Shown here: positions 1 through 16,400 of the stretch, in pieces
Layout of the letters: every line of letters begins with the position of its first letter
How positions within the stretch are numbered: position 1 is the stretch's first letter
Assembly: GCA_039545295.1 (NCBI GenBank)
Contig: BCIK01000018.1
Coordinates: 373,543 to 437,542, forward strand
Direction of reading: 5' to 3'
DNA length: 64,000 bases
Source of the DNA: Udeniomyces pyricola
Taxonomy: Eukaryota > Basidiomycota > Tremellomycetes > Cystofilobasidiales > Mrakiaceae
The notes under the pieces: generated by a model
What the model saw: only the letters and a program-made list of their open reading frames with translations
What the model was told of the DNA's origin: nothing
Databases searched by the model: none
Position numbers and translations under genes: made by a program

Positions 1-2129
1 AAGTAAACAAAGTGTTGACCAGGGCCACGTTCCCGCCCGTTCATCCCGCTCGTTCTCTGCACTAGCGGCCCACTTCCTCCGCCCCCGCTGATTTTTTTTT
101 CTCGCTCCCTTTCCTCGTGACGCTCAGGCTCAAGTTGTTTTCACATCGTGCTTGGTGCTTGGTGCTTGGTGCTTGGTGTCGGGTGGCAGGTCATGGACCC
201 TATTCCCCTCCTCGTGATTGCCCCGGTCCTTCGCATCACTGCAACGCGCGCACACTCCTGAGTCATCTCCGACTTTTGTGGTCCTGAGTATGAAACATGT
301 TGTTGTAGCGACCATGGTCCAGGTGACATGACTTTCCCATCACCGATCAAGGACTAGGCATGTATCCTCGGATATCGACCCTGCAATACTTGTTGATTCA
401 CATCTGCTGAAGAGACTTGCAACGTAGCCGACGCTTGGCCGACGCGACCCCCTTCAATGTTGCCTGTGGCATGGTCTCCATCCAGGTGTTCATTGTGATT
501 AGCTTTCGAAATCCAAGATTCAATGCCATTTAATCTCCCTCGCCAGCAACCACTCGTTCGCTGCCGCACATTCTCTTAATCGCTCCCTCGTCCACTCCGT
601 CTATTGCTCTATCGCCCTCTTGCTCTATGGTCTCTCTATTGCGCCATCGTCCTATTGCTCTTGCATTGTTCCATCACCTTATCATTCCTATTTCCTCATT
701 GCTCCATCATCTCTATCACGATCACCTTTGTTAATACTATCATCCTGGTACACCCCTCTCATGATCCATCGCAGTCATTCTTTCGCACCTCATCAACGTG
801 CGCATGCCCCCAGCTCGATGCGAGTCCTTCTGCGTTCTTGTTCACTGTAGTTATTCTCATCACTGACAAGTCGGCATCGGTGACGTGTGCTACCGTACTA
901 ATGGATCACGTCTTCTGTGTGTGCGTTGCAACCTTTTGTTGGATCCAGGTTACCAGTGCCGTCCCCACGCATCCTCGGCCGTTAAACCATCGGCCCTGGT
1001 AACAATCCCCGGCTCAGGACGTCAAGATTTCTTCCCTGCGAGCTTTTACACGTTGATCTTGGGAGCATATATAGTCCCACCTGGTATCCGTGTCGTGTTC
1101 TATATGGGATACGTTTAGCTATAAGTACTCCAGCTATGTATATATCAGCACCGCCTTAAGCTTGTGCGTGATGTGGTAATGGATGTCTTGGGGTTCTCTG
1201 GTGATATAATGTGATTGATCCCTTCGTCGGTATCCTCGCGCCATTCCGACTGATAGCATCAATTGCCAAACGGTGCTGACGACATGACGTCTTCCTGTCG
1301 CCTCAACCTGCTCGTCGTCTTTTTTTTGTTGTTGATGATGATGATACGGTCGATGTAGCAACGCAACACGAATATCTCAGCAGAATACTCTGGCGCGCGC
1401 GCGACAGCTCGCTGGGATATTTATGTACTACGCGTTTCAGTTGCAGGTCAAGGGAGCGGTTTGTAATTAGTGTTGGTTGGGAGGTGAAGAGATGATGGTT
1501 TCCGTATTGAAGACGCTTCTCCTTGGGACTATGGTCGACAAAAAAAAAACGTATCAAAAGTGGTGAAGGCCCCTGTTGAGAGTCGCGCCAGCTTGCTGGA
1601 GCGCAACGCGTGGCAAGCGGACGGGAGGGCAGGCGGACTACTGGCCCGTTCGGAAAGAGAAGGCCGAACAAACCGGACTGGAGGCACAAGACAAGGCAGA
1701 GTCAGATCGAAGGGGTATTTTTGAAGCGGAAATAGGAGATGGAGAGAGCAGATGAATGTATGCGAGCGCTCAGCTAGTGCATGAGGCCGTCTGCCAGGGG
1801 TGAGGACAGGCGATGACGAGCGGAGGAGGATGGGTCGTAGGAGCACCGGACGGGGGCGCTCATGATGATGCGCTGATGAATCCGATGAGACCCAGCCAGC
1901 TAGCCTGAGATCTGGGAGCCTGGCAGGGGAGAGAGAATGACTGAGAGTTCTCGAGGTTCGATGGAGTTCCGCGCGACGTTGGCTGGGTCCATCCGCTTCT
2001 CTCTCTCTTTTCCCCCCTTCTTCGACATCCATCATCGACTCCACCCCTCACCCATCCATCCACCCACCCACCCCTCCCTTCAGTCGAAGAACCCGATCTT
2101 CCTCTATCCCCATCATCACTCTCTCCGCC
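1..2129. other. gene-poor left flank, no gene supported
   Basis: Reading frames on both strands are short and low-complexity and resemble no protein family I know, so I see no gene in this 2.1 kb. It holds a perfect four-copy heptamer repeat near its left end. There are also CT-rich and CCAC-rich stretches in the last 150 bases, which probably form the promoter and 5' leader of the Hsp70 gene. The promoter could start well to the left, but no transcription start can be read from sequence alone. Confidence 0.6.
150..177. repeat. four perfect copies of a 7-bp repeat
   Basis: The heptamer GCTTGGT is repeated four times head to tail without a mismatch, in otherwise non-repetitive intergenic DNA. 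It is a simple minisatellite with no visible function. Confidence 0.9.
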
Positions 2130-5100
2130 ATGCTTTCTTCCATCCGATGCTCTAGGTCTACCCTCAGGACTGCCTCCGTGAGTGTCCTCTCCACCAGCTC
2201 ATCCACCACGTCCACCACGCCCGTCCACGCCTAACTTTTTTCTGGCGTTCCGAGCCGGTTTGTCCGCCTTGCTTTGCCACATTCATGCTCACCCGATGGC
2301 TCGCTTTTATCCCCATCTTCAACCACACCACCTTCACCTCGCTCGTTTTGTGATTCGATCGGTGCTACGCCACCACAGCGTCTGCCCATGCTCGCCCGAC
2401 CGATGTCGAACGGCAAGGTCACCGGCCCCGTCGTTGGTATCGATCTTGGAACCGTAAGTCCTTTTCGCTTCGTTCGTCTGTCTGACCCGTTCGCCACATC
2501 GCGTCATTTACTGACTCGCGTCCCCCTTACGTTTACCCAGACCAACTCTTGTACGGCCTTGGCTGATTTTTGACGTGACCTCAGGGCAAACGCTTGAGCA
2601 AAACTCTGACGTATTTCCCCTTTTTCACTTCCCGCCCTTCGTGCTCGTTCCTCTTTTCTAGGTGTCTCGGTCATGGAGGGCAAGGTTCCCCGAGTTATTG
2701 AGAACGCCGAGGGAGGTCGAACCACCCCCTCCGTCGTTGCCTTCACCAAGGATGGCGAGCGATTGATTGGTCAGCCCGCCAAGCGACAGGCCGTTGTCAA
2801 CCCTGAGAACACTCTCTACGCCACCAAGCGGTGAGTCTTGTGTCCATCCCTTGCAGCACCTCGTCTATATTCATGTGGCGAGGTTACTGCGGAGCGAAAA
2901 GTGTTTCAGACCTGGAACTGCTTGCTGAATATGGACCTTTTTGTTCTTCCTTTCGTTTCTTCTCCTTTTTTTTTCTCTGCCTGTTCATCTCAGATTGATT
3001 GGCCGAAAGTTCCGAGACGCTGAGGTCCAGGGTGACATCAACAACGTTCCTTTCAAGATTGTTCCCTCAGACAACGGTGACGCTTGGGTCGAGGCCGTCG
3101 GCAAGAAGTATTCCCCTGCCCAGGTCGGAGGTTTCGTTGTCCAGAAGATGAAGGAGACTGCCGCTGCCTACCTTGGCAAGCCCGTCAACCACGCCGGTGA
3201 GTCGGTTTTCATCGTTTAGACTCTCTTCCCTAGACACTACCTGAACAGCATCTAATTCTTGTCATCTCGTGGTGCTTTCGTCTTCCTTAGTCATCACCGT
3301 TCCCGCTTACTTCAACGACTCCCAGCGACAGGCCACCCGAGACGCCGGTGCCATTGCCGGTCTTGAGGTTCTCCGAGTCATCAACGAGCCCACCGCTGCC
3401 GCCCTTGCTTACGGTCTTGACCGAGCCGACTCGTCCGTCATTGCCGTCTACGATCTCGGAGGTGGAACTTTCGATGTCTCGATCCTCGAGATGCAGAAGG
3501 GTGTCTTCGAGGTCAAGTCGACCAACGGAAACACCCACCTTGGAGGAGAGGACTTTGACATCACCCTTGTCAACTTCCTTGTTGAGGAGTTCAAGAAGGA
3601 GACCGGCATTGACTGCTCCAAGGATCGAATGGCCATCCAGCGAATTCGAGAGGCCGCCGAGAAGGCCAAGATTGAGCTTTCGTCCACCTCGCAGACTGGT
3701 GAGTCTTTCTTCCTGATGAGCAGCTGCTTCACTTTCCCACTGCTGGTACTTACTCGCTCTGCATGTTTTTTTTCTTTCTTCCTCCCCCCTTCGTTTCATA
3801 GACATCAACCTTCCTTACATCACCGCCGACGCCTCGGGACCCAAGCACATCAACCAGAAGATGTCTCGATCGAAGCTCGAGTCGCTCGTCGGATCGCTCA
3901 TCACCAAGACCATCGACCCTTGCAAGAAGGCTCTTTCCGACGCTGGTGTCAAGCCCGCCGACATCAACGACGTCATCCTCGTTGGTGGTATGTCCCGAAT
4001 GCCCAAGGTCATCGAGACCGTCAAGGGTGTCTTCGGCCGAGAGCCCTCGAAGGGTGTCAACCCCGATGAGGCCGTCGCCATTGGTGCCTCCATCCAGGCT
4101 GGTGTCCTCTCCGGAAACGTTACCGACATTCTCCTCCTCGATGTTACCCCTCTCTCTCTCGGTTAGTATGATCCCTTTTTAGTATTGCATCGTCGGTTCG
4201 TTTGGCATGTAATGCGGTAACTCATCCCTGCTTCTTCTCTTGTCCATGCGCTTTTCCCTTCCAGGTATCGAGACCCTCGGAGGTGTCTTCTCGTCGCTCA
4301 TCCCCCGAAACACCACCATCCCCACCAAGAAGTCCCAGACTTTCTCCACCGCTGTTGACGGTCAGACCGCCATTGAGGTCAAGGTTTACCAGGGAGAGCG
4401 ATCTATGGTTCGGGACAACAAGCAGCTCGGAAACTTCCAGCTCACCGGCATCCCCCCTGCTCACAAGGGTATCCCCCAGATTGAGATCACCTTCGACATT
4501 GATGCTGTACGTGTGACAACATCTGCCTTTTGGTGTCAAATAGTCTGGATACCCTCGAACATAGCCACTGACCGTGTTTTTACCTTTCTTGATGCCCTGA
4601 TCATTTAGGACGGTATCGTCAACGTTTCCGCCAAGGACAAGGCCACCAACAAGGACCAGTCCATGACCATTGCCTCCTCTTCGGGTCTCAGCGACTCTCA
4701 GATCGAGAACATGGTTAAGGATGCTGAGGCCTTCGCTGAGCAGGACAAGGCCAAGAGGGACCTCGTTGAGATGGCCGTCGGATCCGACTCCACCGCCACC
4801 GAGACCGAGAAGTCTCTCAACGAGTTCAAGGACCAGCTCGAGACCGCCGAGGTCGAGAACGTCCAGAAGCTCGTCGACGAGCTCCGAGAGATCGCCAAGA
4901 AGGGTCAGGAGGGTGCCGACGGTATCACCGCTGAGGACATCAAGGCCAAGAAGGACGCTCTCCTCGACGCCTCGCTCACTCTCTTCTCCAAGGGTCAGTA
5001 TTTGGCGATTGCTTGCTTCTTCGCTACCGTGTCAACGAACATCCTCAGCTGGGTTGCTGACCATATTGTTGCTTCATCCATTTGCCCTTTCCAGTTCATG

Positions 5101-5177
5101 AGAAGAAGCGAGCTTCTGAGTCTTCCGAGGCCAAGCCCGAGGAGCCCATCGTTGAGGAGTCCGAGAAGAAGCAGTAG
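2130..5177 (+). CDS. SSC1: mitochondrial Hsp70 chaperone (DnaK/SSC1 type)
   Basis: This is the ATP-dependent chaperone of the mitochondrial matrix, which drives protein import and folding. Exons: 2130-2177, 2379-2453, 2541-2550, 2662-2830, 2994-3196, 3291-3698, 3802-4161, 4265-4506, 4609-4993, 5095-5177; joined they give 660 residues, normal for the family. The ATPase domain shows GIDLGTTNS near residue 40, the [10 protein letters not shown] phosphate loop and VGGMSRMP. A substrate-binding domain and a helical lid follow. The first about 26 residues are rich in Ser, Arg and Leu without acids, like a matrix-targeting presequence. The protein ends in EESEKKQ, so it has neither the cytosolic EEVD nor an ER-retention tail, which supports mitochondria over Ssa or BiP. 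Exon 3 is only 10 nt. Nearly every arginine is coded CGA. Confidence 0.95.
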
Positions 5178-5864
5178 AGGAGTTTTTCCCTTCCCATTCT
5201 GTCTTTTCCTTCCTCTCTCCTTCTGGCCTAGAATTGTTGCGACGCCCGTTTTCCATCACGACCCCTCTATCCCCTTTGTACTACCGCGTCCTCACCCACA
5301 CACTCTTCCTGTCTTTCGTATTTGCTTCACGTCGTAATACCATCCCCTTCTTTCTCCGCTCAACGACTTTTTTCTTCTCCACCCCACTCTTCCGCGTCGC
5401 CCTGTCCTCGCACCCCTCACTAAAAATTTGGCATATTGCATGCGTTCCTTTTCTTCTCAACCTATGCTCTATTGTTGGACTCCTGAGACGAAGCCTGAGA
5501 ACAACCGCCTACAAACCCTGAGAGAATGTCCGCTGAGATTTACATGTGTATACGCAAATATATGTATTCATAAGTATGATGACGCGCATTGGCTGATTAG
5601 ATTCTGTTAGATTGATCGTTGTGGTGGCAAGTTGTCCATACCATCGTACTGTAGGCAGCTCTTGCGAATCAGATCATCAGCGGGCCTCAGGAATCAGAAA
5701 GCAGACGTTGATGGATTGATGTGTTACGACAAAAAAAAAGCCGACCAACGTTAAGTCGCTCAGTCGACCCTCGCTCTCCCCCGACTTTTCCACACTGCTG
5801 CCCACCATCGTCCTCGCCTTTTCTTCCCATTCTCTCGTCATCACTACCAGCCGCAACACTCAAC
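5178..5864. other. intergenic: Hsp70 3' flank and MRI1 promoter
   Basis: No gene is visible. The first 250 bases after the Hsp70 stop are strongly pyrimidine-rich on the coding strand, like the other 3' flanks of this window. The last about 130 bases before the MRI1 start are also CT-rich and likely contain its short leader. Confidence 0.6.
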
Positions 5865-7892
5865 ATGGCCACCTCTGAAGCTCCCACTATGATGTCCTCC
5901 CTCAAGCTTGCTCAGGACGGCAGCGTTGAGATTGTCAATCAGCTTCTTCTGCCGTGAGAGACCATGAATCGATCCTCTTCTTCGCCCATAGTAGCTCCGC
6001 CATCATCTTTCTGCTCCATTGACCATAATCATCGCATTTGATACGTTGTCCCATTTAGCCATCTCGTCCAGTGGGAGCCTGTCAACACCATTGAGGAGGC
6101 ATTCGATGCCATCAAGTCGATGAAAGTTCGTCTGTTCGGCCATCATAATAGCGTTCCTCACGGCTTCACGTCATACCCGCCATGTATCAGCTACTGATCC
6201 GCCCAGGACATTTGTCAAATTCCCGATCTCACAGATCAGAGGAGCTCCTGCCCTCGCTTCTCTTGCATCTCTCGTCCTCGCCCACACCATTGCGACGGCC
6301 CATGCCAGCACGCCGTTCCCCTCCACGCCTGCGTTCCTCCAGTACTTGCAGCAATCGACCGATTACCTCAACGGCGCTCGACCGACAGCCGTCAACCTCG
6401 GTGAGGGTATGAGGAGGATGTATGGCGCCGGAATTGAAACTGAGAAGGCTGGGTCAAACCTCGACGACATCGTTGCTCGAGTCGTTCAGGTTGGACGAGA
6501 GGTGAGACTTGCATAAACGAACGCTAAGGGGCCTTGATTGGGAGGTTCATGGCATGCGCAGCGCACTGACAATCTTTCCTTCCCAGATCCACACCGAAGA
6601 CCTCGGACGAAACATCCTCATGTCCCAGCATGGTGCTGACTGGATTGCCAAGGTTACTGGCAAGACGTCCGACATCCGCGTCCTCACGGTGCGTCGATGT
6701 TTTTGGATCTGCGCATAACGTTGCGCCCGAGTGTTCTGTCCACTAATGCTATCTGCCATTCTGTCCTGCATTTACTCAGGTTTGTAACACCGGTTCGCTT
6801 GCCACTTCTGGCATGGGCACGGCTCTCGGTGTCATCACCAACCTTCACCAAACGGGACGTCTCGGGCGAGCCTTCTACACCCAGACTGCTCGTTAGTCAC
6901 CATTCTGTTGCGGACGTGAATTTATCTCATCTGAACGACAATCATCACTGAATGCTCATCTTTCTTTGACAATTGATTTGGTAGCTTATCACCAGGGCTC
7001 CCGACTGACTTCCCTGGAGCTCCTTACCCTTCAAATTCCTTCGACTCTTCTTGCGTGAGTCCATTTCTCTTGCTGGCTTGTGTTGATCCTTCCCTAAGAG
7101 CAGAATTCTGATTAAGCGTACTTTGGATCTTGCAGCGACACCATGGTCGGGTCTCTCTTCCAGCAACATCAGATTGATTGCGTTGTTGTTGGCGCCGACC
7201 GTGTTGTGCGAAACGGAGACACCGCCAACAAGGTGCACACAACCCTCTTACCACTGAGTCAAATGCCCAATGTGCCAGTAGTATGCTACTGACGACTGTT
7301 CTGAGTTTGTTCATCTCGTCAGGTTGGAACCTACAATGCTGCTGTCCTCGCTCGTCGACACGGCGTCAAGATGATGGTCGTTGCCCCCGAGACGACCATT
7401 GATATCGCTATCCCGGATGGCACCGGGTGAGTCAAGTCTTCTTTGAGACTTGAAGGTTGAGATGTCTTGACGAGAGTATGGTGCATGTACATGGTCTGAT
7501 GCTTGTGATTGCGTTGCTTGCTTCTCTTTCCTCAGTATCGTCATCGAGCAGAGGCCCTCGACTGAGCTCGCATGCGTTTCGGGCAAGCTCATCAGCCTGA
7601 ACGGAGCTGTTGCCCCCACTGGAACTGACTTGGCTACCGTTCAGATCACCCCCAACGGAGTCGGCTCCCTCGAGTACTCTCAATGCTACAAGTTAGTCCT
7701 CACATGGGTTCTCATTCTTTGCGCTTTCCCTGCGTTTGAATGCGGATCGAAACTGATGGTCTGTCTTGTGTGTGTGTGACTATGTGCGCATCCAGCCCTG
7801 CGTTTGACGTGACGCCTGCGGATTTGATTGACTGTGTGGTGACGGAGAAGAGGGTGATGGAGAACATTGGAGGCAAGATTGACATGAGCTAG
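5865..7892 (+). CDS. MRI1: methylthioribose-1-phosphate isomerase
   Basis: This enzyme converts 5-methylthioribose-1-phosphate to methylthioribulose-1-phosphate in the methionine salvage cycle. Exons: 5865-5953, 6059-6125, 6235-6501, 6587-6688, 6780-6891, 6985-7054, 7136-7232, 7323-7426, 7536-7691, 7796-7892; 386 residues, close to the usual length. Family landmarks are present in order: IRGAPA near the N-terminus, CNTGSLAT with the catalytic cysteine, and [18 protein letters not shown] with the catalytic aspartate in GADR. The eIF2B-alpha-like fold is shared with eIF2B regulatory subunits, but the CNTG and GADR motifs make the isomerase assignment much more likely. The start is the first in-frame ATG, in the context AACATGG. 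All ten exons join in frame. Nothing seems to be missing. Confidence 0.93.
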
Positions 7893-8242
7893 ATAGATGT
7901 GCCTTGAGTTGACGTTTGAGACAAAAGTGAAAACATTGGCAGTAAGACATGTATACAGGCGATGGATGATGAGTGACATCATGTGTATTACACATCCGTA
8001 GCTGGTTCATGATGTACGTTGAATTGTACGTGCATGCTGGCGCGTACATATTGTATATTGTGTCGTCAGCTGTCGTATCAAGCATCACGCATACTCTGAT
8101 ACACGCCCTCTCGTCGATCTCGCCTTGAGCGGCCTTCCTACTTTCCGGCTGCGGTGTTCTCCAACTATCCAAACATCGACCCTTGATATCCCTTCCCCCT
8201 CTCCTTCTTCCTTTCTTTCGCCCTCGCATCATCTTCCACGGC
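7893..8242. other. intergenic between MRI1 and VPS1
   Basis: This 350-base spacer between two co-oriented genes holds no open frame of interest. The VPS1-proximal 60 bases are CT-rich and probably the leader. Confidence 0.6.
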
Positions 8243-12389
<4,147 letters not shown>

Positions 12390-13408
12390 AGTCAAACGTC
12401 GGGATGAAGTTTCTTGGTTGTCTTTTTTTTCTTTCTTCTTTTCTTCTTCAAATCTTTTGTTCTTTCGTGGGAAGTCGAGTGTGTTGAAGCCAAGGAAAAG
12501 GTACAAGTGGATGAGGAGAGGGGAGGGGGGGGGGATTGGAGGGGAGGAAGGAAGAAGGAAGGAAAGTAGGCAGAGAGCAGTAAAGCTTTCTATTTCTATC
12601 TTCCGAAATTCTCTTTTAAAGTTATTCACTATGAGTTTTTGGATGGTGGCTTTGGGCTGCAAGCGACCCAAGGTGTAGGGCTGAAAAGAAGAATATATAT
12701 AAAAAGTGACATGATAGCGCGGGAAGGGAGGGGCAATACAAGCTTCGTGGTAGGGGGAGGAGGAAAGGGGGGGGGGGGGTTTGTAACAATGCTAAGAAGG
12801 TATCGAGGAAGGGAAAAGAATGGGAGGACAGAGCGGTAGGGGTAAGTGCAGGTGTAGATATGGGGTTGAGAGCAAATTCAGAGACAAGCGACTATGGAGC
12901 TGGAAGATGTATGAGAACCGAATTCAGGGCGTGCATGGATGATGAGAAAAATAAAAAGGCGGGAAAGGGGGGAAGGGAGAGTGAGGAGTTGGGATATCTG
13001 AAAGGGGGAGAAGCGTATGTTGATAGATTTCGATGGAAGAGGAGGAGGGCGAGTCAAGAAAAAAAAAAAAGACACGATGCAAAGGAAGATCGAGAGGGAG
13101 AGGAAGGTGGAGTTGAGAATGGCGAAATGATAGTGTGCGGATGTAGGGGCATAGATCAACATGGATAAGGTTCTCGGAGAGGAGATGTAAATGGGGATAG
13201 ACAGAGGAAGAAGAAAAGAGAAGCAAGAATGTACATATGGGATAATGAAAAAAAAAGGCAGCTGAGAAGGATAAGAACGTCAGGAATCTGTAAGAGAAGG
13301 AGCTGCGGGGCACAACAGTAAAGAGCCTCATGATATGATGCGATAGCAGAACGGGAATTCGACAACATAAGCTCGAGGTTCATCGGAGACTGCAGACGAA
13401 GATTTTTT
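12390..13408. other. convergent intergenic region VPS1/SCAP
   Basis: About 1 kb lies between the stop codons of two convergent genes. The left 100 bases are T/C-rich on the plus strand (VPS1 3' UTR side). From about 12500 to 13400 the plus strand is almost all purine, so it is pyrimidine-rich on the SCAP coding strand. Frames in it are low-complexity translations of purine runs. A TATATATAAAA stretch near 12695 is not followed by a gene. Confidence 0.6.
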
Positions 13409-16400
13409 TTACTGTGCGCGCCTTCGAATCGAGGGCGAACGTGAGGGATGGTGCTTCGTGAGGGAACCGGAAGATGGCGAGGCGGTGGTCATGGCGGTAG
13501 AAGACGCGTTACCTTCCTTGATGGTTGGAAAGACAAGAAGACCAAAGGCGTTACCGAGGCCAAAGAGCAGCGCGTTGCTCGAGGTCGAGGACGCAAACGG
13601 ACCAATACAGGCGTAGGCGAGCGGGGGCGGAGGGACGGGAAGGGAAGCTAACACGGCAGCTTTGGCGTTCTCATGTCGACGGCGACGAAGTGAAGCTCCA
13701 GGCATATCATCATTTGCCCAGGGTAGAGACGGAGAGGGTGTGAAGGAGGAGGGAGGTGTATGGGGCGATTGGAGAGAGGCAAGCGGCGTAAGAGAAACGG
13801 CCAGATCGGATTCAATGGTGGGACGGTGGAGGTCGAGGTGAAAGACGTGCCATCCGAAAGTCGAAGAGAGACGAGAAGAAGACGAATTAGCGACGACTGA
13901 CGCCTGGGAGTGAACGGAACGACCGTCTCCTTGTCCCGAAGCTGGATCGCCGCCGGAGCCTTTGCCGACGCCAACGACGAACCGATCACCAAGGACCTCC
14001 CAACCACCTCGGGCAACGTTGATGGACCCAAGAACATGAGGCGTTAGCTCTAAAGGCGTACAAACAGGGCCAGAGGGAGATCCTTCACTGCCGCTGGAAG
14101 AAGGTGCATCCGAAGTGAAGACGTCTTCGGACAAGGGTTGTTGAGGCGTAGCCAGTTCGAGCGACGTGTCCTCGAGCTCGTTCTTTCGGCTTAGCCGACG
14201 AGAATGGACACCATGACTTGCTTGAGGGTAATCGGCCCCGAGAGAAGGAGATGAGGAGGTCGATGGAAGACGTTTGGTGAAGAGAAGCGGGGAAAGAGGT
14301 GGTGGTGGTGGTGGGAAGGGAGAGCGGGAAGGAGTGGTGGTCAAGCTGTTGGCTCGAGCACCTGGGCGCAGAGGTGTCGAGGTTTCAAAGCTGGTGCGAT
14401 CAGAGATGGTAAGGCTCGTCCTGGCACCTGGGCATGAGCAGGTGGGGATGGAGGTTGGGCGGAGAAGGATTCGGTAGACAAGAAGTCGGAGAGGAGACGA
14501 GGCGAGCAGAATAAATCCCGCTGCTCGGCCGTCGCATAGCGAGCACTGTTGGATGATGGGATCGATGAGACGAACGCAAGTAATGGTCTGAGCGTGGCTG
14601 GGAAGGGTAAGGAGCAGTTCGGAGGAAAATGTGTCGTAGAGAAGGATTACGTGGGATGCTAGGGAGACGACAAGGATTTGTTTCTGGCTACGGTCGGCAT
14701 CGATGCAACGGATTGAGATAGAAGTGGCGGCATCGGAGGTGGAAGGCAGATAGATGGTAGAAGGACGGATCCAGTCGCCTGATGACTCGCGGCGCAGGAT
14801 GTGAACTTTACCAGGACTGGCGAGGGCTATCTCGATGGGCTCACGTTTCCAACCAGACTCGTGTCGGGATGTTGTCCAGATACAGAACGCATGATGGAGC
14901 GTATCTTCCAAGGAAGGTGTAATAACGATGGGCTGCACGATCCGGCTCGAACATTCAAACTCAAAGAGTCGACCATCCTCTCGTGCCAAGACAAGAACTG
15001 GTGAGGATGCCACCGCCGAGGGTAGAAACTCAAGGAAGCCTATCAAGGATGAGTGACCCGTGTCAGCCGATGAAACCGTGGTTGTGAAGGCGACGGGAGA
15101 GACCGACAGGCCAAAGGTATCTCTCGTGATTGACCAGACAAAGACGGCGCCCGTCTCGAAACCAAGCGAGCAAAACCGACCGGTCTCATCGATGGCCGCA
15201 AAGCGGATGCTGCCTCGACTTCGTCCCGAATTTAATGGTGGAACGAACAGTCGCTCGCCTGTCTCAGGCATGGCTGTCTTCCAGACCAGAGCAATACCGT
15301 CGAATCCAACCGAGACGTTGATGCCGGCGGAGGCGCTCGTGGCGAGGAGACATACATCAGCATGGTGTAGGCCTCGGAGGGTTCTCAGCGTCGAAGTTGG
15401 AGGGGTCGTGGCGGTGACTGTATCATGGCCAGATGTCGCGTCCCCTGCCTCGGTCTCGCTTCCGTCGTCCCATTCCTCACCAATCTCGAGTCGGTTGCGC
15501 TGAGCGTCGAGTAAGTCGGCGTCCTTGAGGAGAAAGAGGAGGAGGAGATACAAGGAGAACGTGGTCGAGAAGATCGGAAGGACGACGACTTTAATGAAGT
15601 AGATCCAGGGACGAGAGGATAGGAAGAAGGACGAATGGGTGTGGGACGACCGATGAGGCTGGTGCTGAGAGACGAGATTTGTTGCCATCGAAGGAGAAAC
15701 TTCGGGCGACGTGATGAGAGCGAGAGGCGGACTCGCGTCGAGGAGAACCGAGGGAAAAAGAGACGGCTTAAGGTAGGCAGAGATATCGTCGAGAGAAGAT
15801 TCAGCTCTGAGCGATGCGATCAGATCCCTCTCATTGCCCACACCCAACCCTTTACGACCTGCCAACGCGCCTGTGGCGATACCACTAGTCGACATTTCCC
15901 AGACGTCGCCCGCGTAGTAGTACCATATACCCATAGCCAACAGCATGAGCAGGAGGAGTGTTCCATTCCGAGCCGTCCTCGCTCTAAGGATTGCTTGGAA
16001 GCCCGAGACAAGCGCTTCTGATTTAGACGTCGACTTTGCGTGCGTCCGACGACGCTTACGTTCTTTGGGGCGAGTCGAAGTACTGGGGGGTAAGGATAGT
16101 CGAGCAGAGGTAGCGATAGGAGAGGGTGATGGATTGAATCCTTGGCGAAGGAGATCGGCGAGCTTGAGAGGAGATCGACGAAGGGTGTGTAGTGTCAGCG
16201 GTGTTCCCGAAGCAGAATATGAGGAAATATTTAGAGCGTACATCGAGTCGTTGCATGCTAAAGACAAGAAGACAGGTATATGCGTGAGCTTAAGTGCAAA
16301 TTTTCCTGAGAACCCATACTGCTCACACTCACTCGATGGAGATGACGCTGGCAAAGTAGGTCCAGATCAGGAACCAGTCCGCAAGCAGCACGATTGAGGC

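Noticed and set aside
12860..13331. Open frames on both strands between VPS1 and SCAP
   Set aside because: They are translations of a purine-rich tract (Lys/Glu/Gly/Arg one way, Phe/Leu/Ser/Pro the other), with no start context or similarity.
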